Of a stretch of DNA of 64,000 nucleotides, positions 42,031 to 58,100 are shown in pieces. This DNA is from Bombus terrestris (lineage: Eukaryota > Arthropoda > Insecta > Hymenoptera > Apidae). Under the pieces are notes generated by a model. It was not told the origin of the DNA and did no database searches. It saw only the letters and a program-made list of their open reading frames with translations. The DNA lies in assembly GCF_910591885.1 (NCBI RefSeq), contig NW_025963559.1:124001-188000 (forward strand), in the 5' to 3' direction. A program made the translations under genes and the position numbers. Each line of letters begins with the position of its first letter. Positions within the stretch are counted from its first letter, which is position 1.

Positions 42031-44354
42031 GTAATAACGTAATACCACATGACGTCATACGTTATAACGTAATACTCCATAACGTCATAAGTTATAACCT
42101 AATACCGCATAACGTCATACGTTATAACCTAATACCGCATAACGTCATACGTTATATCGTAATACTGCATAACGTCATACGTTATAACGAAATACTACAT
42201 GACGTCATACGTCATAAAGTAATACTACATGACGTCATACGTCATAAAGTAATACTACATGACGTCATACGTCATAAAGTAATACTACATGACGTCATAC
42301 GTCATAAAGTAATACTACATGACGTCATACGTCATAAAGTAATACTACATGACGTCATACGTCATAACGTAATACTACATGTCTTTATACGTTATAACGT
42401 AATACAACGTAAGGTCATACGTTATAAAGTTACACAATATAACGTTATTCGTAATAACGTAATACTACATAACGTCATACGTTATAACGTAATACTACAT
42501 GACGTCATATGTTATAACGTAATACTACATGACGGAATACGTTATAACGTAATTCTACATGACGCCGTACGTTACAACGTAATACTACATGCCTTTATAC
42601 GTTATAACGTAATACAACATAAGGTCATAAGTTATAACCTAATACCGCATAACGTCATACGTTATAACCTAATACCGCATAACGTCATACGTTATATCGT
42701 AATACTGCATAACGTCATACGTTATAACGAAATACTACATGACGTCATACGTCATAAAGTAATACTACATGACGTCATACGTCATAAAGTAATACTGCAT
42801 AACGTCATACGTTATAACGAAATACTACATGACGTCATACGTCATAAAGTAATACTACATGACGTCATACGTCATAAAGTAATACTACATGACGTCATAC
42901 GTCATAAAGTAATACTACATAACGTCATATGTCATAAAGTAACATAATATAACGTTATTCGTAATAACGTAATACCACATGGCGTCATACGTTATAACGT
43001 AATACTCCATAACGTCATAAGTTATAACCTAATACCGCATAACGTCATACGTTATAACCTAATACCGCATAACGTCATACGTTATATCGTAATACTGCAT
43101 AACGTCATACGTTATAACGAAATACTACATGACGTCATACGCCATAAAGTAATACTACATGACGTCATACGTCATAAAGTAATACTGCATAACGTCATAC
43201 GTTATAACGAAATACTACATGACGTCATACGTCATAAAGTAATACTACATGACGTCATACGTCATAAAGTAATACTACATGACGTCATACGTCATAAAGT
43301 AATCCTACATGACGTCATACGTCATAAAGTAATACTACATGACGTCATATGTCATAAAGTAACATAATACAACGTTATTCGTAATAACGTAATACCACAT
43401 GGCGTCATACGTTATAACGTAATACTCCATAACGTCATTCGTTATAACGTAATACTACATGACATAATACGTTATAACGTAATACGACATAACGTTGTGC
43501 GTTATATCGTAATTCTATATAACGTTGTACTTTATATCGTATTACTACATGACGTCATATGTTATAACGTAATACTACATGACGGCATACGTCATAAAGT
43601 AATACTACATGACGTCATACGTCATAAAGTAACACAATATAACGTCATACGGTATAACGTAATACGACATAACGTTGTGCGTTATATCGTAATTCTATAT
43701 AACGCTGTACGTTATATCGTAATATTACATGACGTCATATGTTATAACGTAATACTACATGACGGCATATGTTATAACATAATACTACATGACGTCATAC
43801 GTCATAAAGTAATACTACATGACGTCATACGTTACAACGTAATACTACATGTCTTTATACGTTATAACGTAATACAACAAAAGGTCACACGTTATAAGGT
43901 AACACAATATAACGTTATTCGTAATAACGTAATACTACATGACATGATACGTTATAACGTAATACGACATAACGTTGTGCGTTATATCGTAATTCTATAT
44001 AACGTTGTACGTTATATCGTATTACTACATGACGTCATATGTTATAACGTAATACTACATGACGGCATACGTTATAACATAATACTACATGACGTCATAC
44101 GTTATAACGCAAAAATACATGACGTCATACGTTATAACCTCATACTGCATAACGTCATACGTTATATCGTACTAATACATAACGTCATACGTTATAACGT
44201 AACACTACATAACGTCATACGTTATAAGGAAATACTACATGACGTCATACGTCATAAAGCAATATTACATGACGTCATGCGTCATAAAGTAACACAATAT
44301 TACGATATTCGTAATAACGTAATACTACATGACGTCATACGCTATAACGTGATA
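40923..44354 (+). repeat. U13, higher-order unit of 3,432 bp
   Basis: Two second-type 29-bp monomers (41673, 41942) and one half monomer (42001) are present; the length is 229 half units minus three. A hairpin loop substitution (GTTATTCGCAATAAC) lies at 41321-41335. From about 42.4 kb it follows the U7/U9 pattern, with CTACATGCC and AATCCTACATG. Confidence 0.8.
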
Positions 44355-45778
44355 CTACATAATGTTATACTTATAACGTAATACTACACGGCGTCATACG
44401 TTATAACGTAACACTACATAACGTCATACGTTATAAAGTAACACAATACAACGTTGTTCGAAATACCGTAATGCTACATAACGTCATACATTATAACGTA
44501 ACACTACATAACGTCATACGTTATAACGTAGTACTGCATAACGTCATACGTTATATCGTAATACTACATAACGCCATACGTTATAACCTAATACTACATA
44601 ACGTCATACGTTATAACGTAATAATGCTTAACGTCATACGTTATATCGTAATAATACATAACTTCATACGTTATAACCTAATACTACATGACGTCATACG
44701 TCATATAGTAATACTACATGACGTCATACGTCATATAGTAATACTACATGACGTCATACGTCATAAAGTAATACAATATTACGATATTCGTAATAACGTA
44801 ATACCACATGACGTCATACGTTATAACGTAATACTACATGTCTTTATACGTTATAACGTAATACAACATAAGGTCATACGTTATAAAGTTACACAATATA
44901 ACGTTATTCGTAATAACGTAATACTACATAAAGTCATACGTTATAACGTAATACTACATGACATGATAAGTTATAACGTAATACGACATAACGTTGTGCG
45001 TTATATCGTAATTCTATATAACGTTGTACGTTAAAACGAAATACTACATGACGTCATACGTCATAAAGTAATACTACATGACGTCATACGTCATAAAGTA
45101 ATACTACATGACGTCATACGTTATAACCTAATACTGCATAACGTCATACGTTATATCGTAATACTGCATAACGTCATACGTTATAACGAAATACTACATG
45201 GCGTCATACGTCATAAAGTAATACTACATGACGTCATACGTCATAAAGTAATACTACGTGACGTAACATAATATAACGTTATTCGTAATAACGTAATACC
45301 ACATGACGTCATACGTTATAACGTAATACTCCATAACGTCATACGTTATAACCTAATACCGCATAACGTCATACGTTATATCGTAATACTGCATAACGTC
45401 ATACGTTATAACGAAATACTACATGACGTCACACGTCATAAAGTAATACTACATGACGTCATACGTCATAAAGTAATACTACATGACGTCATACGTCATA
45501 AAGTAATACTACATGACGTCATAAGTCATAAAGTAATACTACATGACGTCATACGTCATAAAGTAATACTACATGACGTCATACGTCAGAAAGTAATACT
45601 ACATGACGTCATACGTCATAAAGTAATACTACATGACGTCATACGTTATAAGGAAATACTACATGACGTCATACGTCATAAAGCAATATTACATGACGTC
45701 ATACGTCATAAAGTAACACAATATTACGATATTCGTAATAACGTAATACTACATGACGTCATACGCTATAACGTGATA
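44355..45778 (+). repeat. U14, higher-order unit of 1,424 bp
   Basis: It has the same length and order as U10. Its anchor-proximal part keeps the U8/U10 variants, while its tail from about 44.7 kb lies in the 6,639-bp copy of U11. Half monomer in the TACGTGACG form at 45255. Confidence 0.8.
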
Positions 45779-48640
45779 CTACATAATGTTATACTTATAA
45801 CGTAATACTACACGGCGTCATACGTTATAACGTAACACTACATAACGTCATACGTTATAAAGTAACACAATACAACGTTGTTCGAAATACCGTAATGCTA
45901 CATAACGTCATACATTATAACGTAACACTACATAACGTCATACGTTATAACGTAGTACTGCATAACGTCATACGTTATATCGTAATACTACATAGCGCCA
46001 TATGTTATAACCTAATACTACATAACGTCATACGTTATAACCTAATACTGCTTAACGTCATACGTTATATCGTAATAATACATAACTTCATACGTTATAA
46101 CCTAATACTACATGACGTCATACGTCATATAGTAATACTACATGACGTCATACGTCATATAGTAATACTACATGACGTCATACGTCATAAAGTAATACAA
46201 TATTACGATATTCGTAATAACGTAATACCACATGACGTCATACGTTATAACCTAATACTGCTTAACGTCATACGTTATATCGTAATACTGCATAACGTCA
46301 TACGTTATAACGAAATACTACATGACGTCATACGTCATAAAGTAATACTACATGACGTCATACGTCATAAAGTAATACTACATGACGTCATACGTCATAA
46401 AGTAATACTACATGACGTCATACGTCATAAAGTAATACTACATGACGTCATACGTCATAAAGTAATACTACATACGTCATACGTCATAAAGTAATACTAC
46501 ATGGCGTCATACGTCATAAAGTAATACTACATGACGTAACATAATATAACGTTATTCGTAATAACGTAATACCACATGACGTCATACGTTATAACGTAAT
46601 ACTCCATAACGTCATAAGTTATAACCTAATACCGCATAACGTCATACGTTATATCGTAATACTGCATAACGTCATACGTTATAACGAAATACTACATGAC
46701 GTCATACGTCATAAAGTAATACTGCATGACGTCATACGTCATAAAGTAATACTACATGACGTCATACGTCATAAAGTAATACTACATGACGTCATATGTC
46801 ATAAAGTAACATAATATAACGTTATTCGTAATAACGTAATACCACATGGCGTCATACGTTATAACGTAATACTCCATAACGTCATTCGTTATAACGTAAT
46901 ACTACATGACATGATACGTTATAACGTAATACGACATAACGTTGTGCGTTATATCGTAATTCTATATAACGTTGTACGTTATATCGTATTACTACATGAC
47001 GTCATATGTTATAACGTAATACTACATGACGGCATACGTCATAAAGTAATACTACATGACGTCATACGTCATAAAGTAACACAATATAACGTCATACGGT
47101 ATAACGTAATACGACATAACGTTGTGCGTTATATCGTAATTCTATATAACGCTGTACGTTATATCGTACTACTACATGACGTCATATGTTATAACGTAAT
47201 ACTACATGACGGCATACGTTATAACCTAATACTACATGACGTCATACGTTATAACGCAAAACTATATGACGTCATACGTTATAACCTCATACTGCATAAC
47301 GTCATACGTTATATCGTACTAATACATAACGTCATACGTTATAACGTAACACTACATAACGTCATACGTTATAACGTAGTACTGCATAACGTCATACGTT
47401 ATATCGTAATACTACATAACGTCATACGTTATAAGGAAATACTACATGACGTCATACGTCATAAAGCAATATTACATGACGTCATACGTCATAAAGTAAC
47501 ACAATATTACGATATTCGTAATAACGTAATACTACATGACGTCATACGCTATAACGTGATACTACATAATGTTATACTTATAACGTAATACTACACGGCG
47601 TCATACGTTATAACGTAACACTACATAACGTTATACGTTATAAAGTAACACAATACAACGTTGTTCGAAATACCGTAATGCTACATAACGTCATACATTA
47701 TAACGTAACACTACATAACGTCATACGTTATAACGTAGTACTGCATAACGTCATACGTTATAACGAAATACTACATGACGTCATACGTCATAAAGTAATA
47801 CTACATGACGTCATACGTCATAAAGTAATACAATATTACGATATTCGTAATAACGTAATACCACATGACGTCATACGTTATAACGTAATACTACATGTCT
47901 TTATACGTTATAACGTAATACAACATAAGGTCATACGTTATAAAGTTACACAATATAACGTTATTCGTAATAACGTAATACTACATAACGTCATACGTTA
48001 TAACGTAATACTACATGACATGATAAGTTATAACGTAATACGACATAACGTTGTGCGTTATATCGTAATTCTATATAACGTTGTACGTTAAAACGAAATA
48101 CTACATGACGTCATACGTCATAAAGTAATACTACATGACGTCATACGTCATAAAGTAATACTACATGACGTCATACGTCATAAAGTAATACTACATGACG
48201 TCATACGTCATAAAGTAATACTACATGACGTCATACGTCATAAAGTAATACTACATGACGTCATACGTCATAAAGTAATACTACATACGTCATACGTCAT
48301 AAAGTAATACTACATGACGTCATACGTCATAAAGTAATACTACATGACGTCATACGTTATAACCTAATACTGCATAACGTCATACGTTATATCGTAATAC
48401 TGCATAACGTCATACGTTATAACGAAATACTACATGACGTCATACGTCATAAAGTAATACTACATGACGTCATACGTCATAAAGTAATACTACATGACGT
48501 CATACGTCATAAAGTAATACTACATGACGTCATACGTCATAAAGTAATACTACATACGTCATACGTCATAAAGTAATACTACATGGCGTCATACGTCATA
48601 AAGTAATACTACATGACGTAACATAATATAACGTTATTCG
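44740..48640 (+). repeat. 6,639-bp-spaced duplication, downstream copy
   Basis: It is the counterpart of 38.1-42.0 kb. The preceding anchor lies 6,669 bp from its counterpart because the upstream copy holds one extra CATATAGTAATAC monomer at 38016-38105. Edges are approximate. Confidence 0.82.
45779..47561 (+). repeat. U15, higher-order unit of 1,783 bp
   Basis: It is a copy of U12 at an offset of 6,639 bp. The second-type 29-bp monomer (46469) and the half monomer (46528) are both displaced by exactly that amount. A CTATATGACG variant near 47.26 kb distinguishes it. Confidence 0.82.
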
Positions 48641-49673
48641 TAATAACGTAATACCACATGACGTCATACGTTATAACGTAATACTCCATAACGTCATAAG
48701 TTATAACCTAATACCGCATAACGTCATACGTTATATCGTAATACTGCATAACGTCATACGTTATAACGAAATACTACATGACGTCATACGTCATAAAGTA
48801 ATACTGCATGACGTCATACGTCATAAAGTAATACTACATGACGTCATACGTCATAAAGTAATACTGCATGACGTCATACGTCATAAAGTAATACTACATG
48901 ACGTCATACGTCATAAAGTAATACTACATGACGTCATATGTCATAAAGTAACATAATATAGCGTTATTCGTAATAACGTAATACCACATGGCGTCATACG
49001 TTATAACGTAATACTCCATAACGTCATTCGTTATAACGTAATACTACATGACATGATACGTTATAACGTAATACGACATAACGTTGTGCGTTATATCGTA
49101 ATTCTATATAACGTTGTACGTTATATCGTATTACTACATGACGTCATATGTTATAACGTAATACTACATGACGGCATACGTCATAAAGTAATACTACATG
49201 ACGTCATACGTCATAAAGTAACACAATATAACGTCATACGGTATAACGTAATACGACATAACGTTGTGCGTTATATCGTAATTCTATATAACGCTGTACG
49301 TTATATCGTATTACTACATGACGTCATATGTTATAACGTAATACTACATGACGGCATACGTTATAACCTAATACTACATGACGTCATACGTTATAACGCA
49401 AAACTACATGACGTCATACGTTATAACCTCATACTGCATAACGTCATACGTTATATCGTACTAATACATAACGTCATACGTTATAACGTAACACTACATA
49501 ACGTCATACGTTATATCGTAATACTACATAACGTCATACGTTATAAGGAAATACTACATGACGTCATACGTCATAAAGCAATATTACATGACGTCATACG
49601 TCATAAAGTAACACAATATTACGATATTCGTAATAACGTAATACTACATGACGTCATACGCTATAACGTGATA
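47562..49673 (+). repeat. U16, higher-order unit of 2,112 bp
   Basis: It starts as a copy of U13, with its two second-type 29-bp monomers at 48282 and 48551. It lacks the CTACATGCC half of U13 and passes into the GACATGATACG cassette. Half monomer at 48610. The length is 141 half units minus three. Confidence 0.8.
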
Positions 49674-52600
49674 CTACATAATGTTATACTTATAACGTAA
49701 TACTACACGGCGTCATACGTTATAACGTAACACTACATAACGTCATACGTTATAAAGTAACACAATACAACGTTGTTCGAAATACCGTAATGCTACATAA
49801 CGTCATACATTATAACGTAACACTACATAACGTCATACGTTATAACGTAGTACTGCATAACGTCATACGTTATAACGAAATACTACATGACGTCATACGT
49901 CATAAAGTAATACTACATGACGTCATACGTCATAAAGTAATACAATATTACGATATTCGTAATAACGTAATACCACATGACGTCATACGTTATAACGTAA
50001 TACTACATGTCTTTATACGTTATAACGTAATACAACATAAGGTCATACGTTATAAAGTTACACAATATAACGTTATTCGTAATAACGTAATACTACATAA
50101 CGTCATACGTTATAACGTAATACTACATGACATGATAAGTTATAACGTAATACGACATAACGTTGTGCGTTATATCGTAATTCTATATAACGTTGTACGT
50201 TAAAACGAAATACTACATGACGTCATACGTCATAAAGTAATACTACATGACGTCATACGTCATAAAGTAATACTACATGACGTCATACGTTATAACATAA
50301 TACTGCATAACGTCATACGTTATATCGTAATACTGCATAACGTCATACGTTATAACGAAATACTACATGACGTCATACGTCATAAAGTAATACTACATGA
50401 CGTCATACGTCATAAAGTAATACTACATGACGTCATACGTCATAAAGTAATACTACATGACGTCATACGTCATAAAGTAATATTACATGACGTCATACGT
50501 CATAAAGTAATACTACATGACGTCATACGTCATAAAGTAATACTACATGACGTAACATAATATAACGTTATTCGTAATAACGTAATACCACATGACGTCA
50601 TACGTTATAACGTAATACTCCATAACGTCATAAGTTATAACCTAATACCGCATAACGTCATACGTTATAACCTAATACCGCATAACGTCATACGTTATAT
50701 CGTAATACTGCATAACGTCATACGTTATAACGAAATACTACATGACGTCATACGTCATAAAGTAATACTACATGACGTCATACGTCATAAAGTAATACTA
50801 CATGACGTCATACGTCATAAAGTAATACTACATGACGTCATACGTCATAAAGTAATACTACATGACGTCATACGTCATAAAGTAATACTACATGACGTCA
50901 TACGTCATAACGTAATACTACATGTCTTTATACGTTATAACGTAATACAACGTAAGGTCATACGTTATAAAGTTACACAATATAACGTTATTCGTAATAA
51001 CGTAATACTACATAACGTCATACGTTATAACGTAATACTACATGACGTCATATGTTATAACGTAATACTACATGACGGAATACGTTATAACGTAATTCTA
51101 CATGACGCCGTACGTTACAACGTAATACTACATGCCTTTATACGTTATAACGTAATACAACATAAGGTCATAAGTTATAACCTAATACCGCATAACGTCA
51201 TACGTTATAACGTAATACTACATAACGTCATACGTTATATCGTAATACTGCATAACGTCATACGTTATAACGAAATACTACATGACGTCATACGTCATAA
51301 AGTAATACTACATGACGTCATACGTCATAAAGTAATACTGCATAACGTCATACGTTATAACGAAATACTACATGACGTCATACGTCATAAAGTAATACTA
51401 CATGACGTCATACGTCATAAAGTAATACTACATGACGTCATACGTCATAAAGTAATACTACATAACGTCATATGTCATAAAGTAACATAATATAACGTTA
51501 TTCGTAATAACGTTATACCACATGGCGTCATACGTTATAACGTAATACTCCATAACGTCATAAGTTATAACCTAATACCGCATAACGTCATACGTTATAA
51601 CCTAATACCGCATAACGTCATACGTTATATCGTAATACTGCATAACGTCATACGTTATAGCGAAATACTACATGACGTCATACGTCATAAAGTAATACTA
51701 CATGACGTCATACGTCATAAAGTAATACTGCATAACGTCATACGTTATAACGAAATACTACATGACGTCATACGTCATAAAGTAATACTACATGACGTCA
51801 TACGTCATAAAGTAATACTACATGACGTCATACGTCATAAAGTAATCCTACATGACGTCATACGTCATAAAGTAATACTACATGACGTCATATGTCATAA
51901 AGTAACATAATACAACGTTATTCGTAATAACGTAATACCACATGGCGTCATACGTTATAACGTAATACTCCATAACGTCATTCGTTATAACGTAATACTA
52001 CATGACATGATACGTTATAACGTAATACGACATAACGTTGTGCGTTATATCGTAATTCTATATAACGTTGTACTTTATATCGTATTACTACATGACGTCA
52101 TATGTTATAACGTAATACTACATGACGGCATACGTCATAAAGTAATACTACATGACGTCATACGTCATAAAGTAACACAATACAACGTCATACGGTATAA
52201 CGTAATACGACATAACGTTGTGCGTTATATCGTAATTCTATATAACGCTGTACGTTATATCGTAATATTACATGACGTCATATGTTATAACGTAATACTA
52301 CATGACGGCATATGTTATAACATAATACTACATGACGTCATACGTCATAAAGTAATACTACATGACGTCATACGTTACAACGTAATACTACATGTCTTTA
52401 TACGTTATAACGTAATACAACAAAAGGTCACACGTTATAAGGTAACACAATATAACGTTATTCGTAATAACGTAATACTACATGACATGATACGTTATAA
52501 CGTAATACGACATAACGTTGTGCGTTATATCGTAATTCTATATAACGTTGTACGTTATATCGTATTACTACATGACGTCATATGTTATAACGTAATACTA

Positions 52601-52867
52601 CATGACGGCATACGTTATAACATAATACTACATGACGTCATACGTTATAACGCAAAAATACATGACGTCATACGTTATAACCTCATACTGCATAACGTCA
52701 TACGTTATATCGTAATACTACATAACGTCATACGTTATAAGGAAATACTACATGACGTCATACGTCATAAAGCAATATTACATGACGTCATGCGTCATAA
52801 AGTAACACAATATTACGATATTCGTAATAACGTAATACTACATGACGTCATACGCTATAACGTGATA
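49674..52867 (+). repeat. U17, higher-order unit of 3,194 bp
   Basis: It resembles U7/U9 with a CTACATGCC block (about 51.1 kb) and AATCCTACATG (about 51.85 kb). TTATAGCGAA appears first here (about 51.65 kb). At about 52.7 kb it lacks three monomers present before the anchor cassette in U7 and U9; the same 90-bp deletion is in all later copies. One half monomer (50544). Confidence 0.8.
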
Positions 52868-55800
52868 CTACATAATGTTATACTTATAACGTAATACTAC
52901 ACGGCGTCATACGTTATAACGTAACACTACATAACGTCATACGTTATAAAGTAACACAATACAACGTTGTTCGAAATACCGTAATGCTACATAACGTCAT
53001 ACATTATAACGTAACACTACATAACGTCATACGTTATAACGTAGTACTGCATAACGTCATACGTTATATCGTAATACTACATAACGCCATACGTTATAAC
53101 CTAATACTACATAACGTCATACGTTATAACCTAATAATGCTTAACGTCATACGTTATATCGTAATAATACATAACTTCATACGTTATAACCTAATACTAC
53201 ATGACGTCATACGTCATATAGTAATACTACATGACGTCATACGTCATATAGTAATACTACATGACGTCATACGTCATAAAGTAATACAATATTACGATAT
53301 TCGTAATAACGTAATACCACATGACGTCATACGTTATAACGTAATACTACATGTCTTTATACGTTATAACGTAATACAACATAAGGTCATACGTTATAAA
53401 GTTACACAATATAACGTTATTCGTAATAACGTAATACTACATAAAGTCATACGTTATAACGTAATACTACATGACATGATAAGTTATAACGTAATACGAC
53501 ATAACGTTGTGCGTTATATCGTAATTCTATATAACGTTGTACGTTAAAACGAAATACTACATGACGTCATACGTCATAAAGTAATACTACATGACGTCAT
53601 ACGTCATAAAGTAATACTACATGACGTCATACGTTATAACCTAATACTGCATAACGTCATACGTTATATCGTAATACTGCATAACGTCATACGTTATAAC
53701 GAAATACTACATGGCGTCATACGTCATAAAGTAATACTACATGACGTCATACGTCATAAAGTAATACTACATGACGTAACATAATATAACGTTATTCGTA
53801 ATAACGTAATACCACATGACGTCATACGTTATAACGTAGTACTGCATAACGTCATACGTTATAACGAAATACTACATGACGTCATACGTCATAAAGTAAT
53901 ACTACATGACGTCATACGTCATAAAGTAATACAATATTACGATATTCGTAATAACGTAATACCACATGACGTCATACGTTATAACGTAATACTACATGTC
54001 TTTATACGTTATAACGTAATACAACATAAGGTCATACGTTATAAAGTTACACAATATAACGTTATTCGTAATAACGTAATACTACATAACGTCATACGTT
54101 ATAACGTAATACTACATGACATGATAAGTCATAACGTAATACGACATAACGTTGTGCGTTATATCGTAATTCTATATAACGTTGTACGTTAAAACGAAAT
54201 ACTACATGACGTCATACGTCATAAAGTAATACTACATGACGTCATACGTCATAAAGTAATACTACATGACGTCATACGTTATAACATAATACTGCATAAC
54301 GTCATACGTTATATCGTAATACTGCATAACGTCATACGTTATAACGAAATACTACATGACGTCATACGTCATAAAGTAATACTACATGACGTCATACGTC
54401 ATAAAGTAATACTACATGACGTCATACGTCATAAAGTAATACTACATGACGTCATACGTCATAAAGTAATACTACATGACGTCATACGTCATAAAGTAAT
54501 ACTACATGACGTCATACGTCATAAAGTAATACTACATGACGTAACATAATATAACGTTATTCGTAATAACGTAATACCACATGACGTCATACGTTATAAC
54601 GTAATACTCCATAACGTCATAAGTTATAACCTAATACCGCATAACGTCATACGTTATAACCTAATACCGCATAACGTCATACGTTATATCGTAATACTGC
54701 ATAACGTCATACGTTATAACGAAATACTACATGACGTCATACGTCATAAAGTAATACTACATGACGTCATACGTCATAAAGTAATACTACATGACGTCAT
54801 ACGTCATAAAGTAATACTACATGACGTCATACGTCATAAAGTAATACTACATGACGTCATACGTCATAAAGTAATACTACATGACGTCATACGTCATAAC
54901 GTAATACTACATGTCTTTATACGTTATAACGTAATACAACGTAAGGTCATACGTTATAAAGTTACACAATATAACGTTATTCGTAATAACGTAATACTAC
55001 ATAACGTCATACGTTATAACGTAATACTACATGACGTCATATGTTATAACGTAATACTACATGACGGAATACGTTATAACGTAATTCTACATGACGCCGT
55101 ACGTTACAACGTAATACTACATGCCTTTATACGTTATAACGTAATACAACATAAGGTCATAAGTTATAACCTAATACCTCATAACGTCATACGTTATAAC
55201 CTAATACCGCATAACGTCATACGTTATATCGTAATACTGCATAACGTCATACGTTATAACGAAATACTACATGACGTCATACGTCATAAAGTAATACTAC
55301 ATGACGTCATACGTCATAAAGTAATACTACATAACGTCATACGTTATAACGAAATACTACATGACGTCATACGTCATAAAGTAATACTACATGACGTCAT
55401 ACGTCATAAAGTAATACTACATGACGTCATACGTCATAAAGTAATACTACATAACGTCATATGTCATAAAGTAACATAATATAACGTTATTCGTAATAAC
55501 GTAATACCACATGGCGTCATACGTTATAACGTAATACTCCATAACGTCATAAGTTATAACCTAATACCGCATAACGTCATACGTTATAACCTAATACCGC
55601 ATAACGTCATACGTTATATCGTAATACTGCATAACGTCATACGTTATAGCGAAATACTACATGACGTCATACGTCATAAAGTAATACTACATGACGTCAT
55701 ACGTCATAAAGTAATACTGCATAACGTCATACGTTATAACGAAATACTACATGACGTCATACGTCATAAAGTAATACTACATGACGTCATACGTCATAAA

Positions 55801-56856
55801 GTAATACTACATGACGTCATACGTCATAAAGTAATCCTACATGACGTCATACGTCATAAAGTAATACTACATGACGTCATATGTCATAAAGTAACATAAT
55901 ACAACGTTATTCGTAATAACGTAATACCACATGGCGTCATACGTTATAACGTAATACTCCATAACGTCATTCGTTATAACGTAATACTACATGACATGAT
56001 ACGTTATAACGTAATACGACATAACGTTGTGCGTTATATCGTAATTCTATATAACGTTGTACTTTATATCGTATTACTACATGACGTCATATGTTATAAC
56101 GTAATACTACATGACGGCATACGTCATAAAGTAATACTACATGACGTCATACGTCATAAAGTAACACAATATAACGTCATACGGTATAACGTAATACGAC
56201 ATAACGTTGTGCGTTATATCGTAATTCTATATAACGCTGTACGTTATATCGTAATATTACATGACGTCATATGTTATAACGTAATACTACATGACGGCAT
56301 ATGTTATAACATAATACTACATGACGTCATACGTCATAAAGTAATACTACATGACGTCATACGTTACAACGTAATACTACATGTCTTTATACGTTATAAC
56401 GTAATACAACAAAAGGTCACACGTTATAAGGTAACACAATATAACGTTATTCGTAATAACGTAATATTACATGACATGATACGTTATAACGTAATACGAC
56501 ATAACGTTGTGCGTTATATCGTAATTCTATATAACGTTGTACGTTATATCGTATTACTACATGACGTCATATGTTATAACGTAATACTACATGACGGCAT
56601 ACGTTATAACATAATACTACATGACGTCATACGTTATAACGCAAAAATACATGACGTCATACGTTATAACCTCATACTGCATAACGTCATACGTTATATC
56701 GTAATACTACATAACGTCATACGTTATAAGGAAATACTACATGACGTCATACGTCATAAAGCAATATTACATGACGTCATGCGTCATAAAGTAACACAAT
56801 ATTACGATATTCGTAATAACGTAATACTACATGACGTCATACGCTATAACGTGATA
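52868..56856 (+). repeat. U18, higher-order unit of 3,989 bp
   Basis: Two half monomers occur (53768, 54533). A junction near 53.83 kb joins a CCACATGACG monomer to the GTAGTACTGC monomer of the anchor cassette. The unit recurs from 60125 with a period that places the next anchor at about 64114, just past the window edge. Confidence 0.82.
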
Positions 56857-58100
56857 CTACATAATGTTATACTTATAACGTAATACTACACGGCGTCATA
56901 CGTTATAACGTAACACTACATAACGTCATACGTTATAAAGTAACACAATACAACGTTGTTCGAAATACCGTAATGCTACATAACGTCATACATTATAACG
57001 TAACACTACATAACGTCATACGTTATAACGTAGTACTGCATAACGTCATACGTTATATCGTAATACTACATAACGCCATACGTTATAACCTAATACTACA
57101 TAACGTCATACGTTATAACCTAATAATGCTTAACGTCATACGTTATATCGTAATAATACATAACTTCATACGTTATAACCTAATACTACATGACGTCATA
57201 CGTCATATAGTAATACTACATGACGTCATACGTCATATAGTAATACTACATGACGTCATACGTCATAAAGTAATACAATATTACGATATTCGTAATAACG
57301 TAATACCACATGACGTCATACGTTATAACGTAATACTACATGTCTTTATACGTTATAACGTAATACAACATAAGGTCATACGTTATAAAGTTACACAATA
57401 TAACGTTATTCGTAATAACGTAATACTACATAAAGTCATACGTTATAACGTAATACTACATGACATGATAAGTTATAACGTAATACGACATAACGTTGTG
57501 CGTTATATCGTAATTCTATATAACGTTGTACGTTAAAACGAAATACTACATGACGTCATACGTCATAAAGTAATACTACATGACGTCATACGTCATAAAG
57601 TAATACTACATGACGTCATACGTTATAACCTAATACTGCATAACGTCATACGTTATATCGTAATACTGCATAACGTCATACGTTATAACGAAATACTACA
57701 TGGCGTCATACGTCATAAAGTAATACTACATGACGTCATACGTCATAAAGTAATACTACATGACGTAACATAATATAACGTTATTCGTAATAACGTAATA
57801 CCACATGACGTCATACGTTATAACGTAGTACTGCATAACGTCATACGTTATAACGAAATACTACATGACGTCATACGTCATAAAGTAATACTACATGACG
57901 TCATACGTCATAAAGTAATACAATATTACGATATTCGTAATAACGTAATACCACATGACGTCATACGTTATAACGTAATACTACATGTCTTTATACGTTA
58001 TAACGTAATACAACATAAGGTCATACGTTATAAAGTTACACAATATAACGTTATTCGTAATAACGTAATACTACATGACGTCATACGCTATAACGTGATA
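56857..58100 (+). repeat. U19, shortest higher-order unit, 1,244 bp
   Basis: It copies the start of U18 and then, near 58.07 kb, jumps directly into the CGCTATAACGTGATA monomer before the next anchor. One half monomer (57757), 3,989 bp from its U18 counterpart. This is the shortest anchor spacing in the window. Confidence 0.82.
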
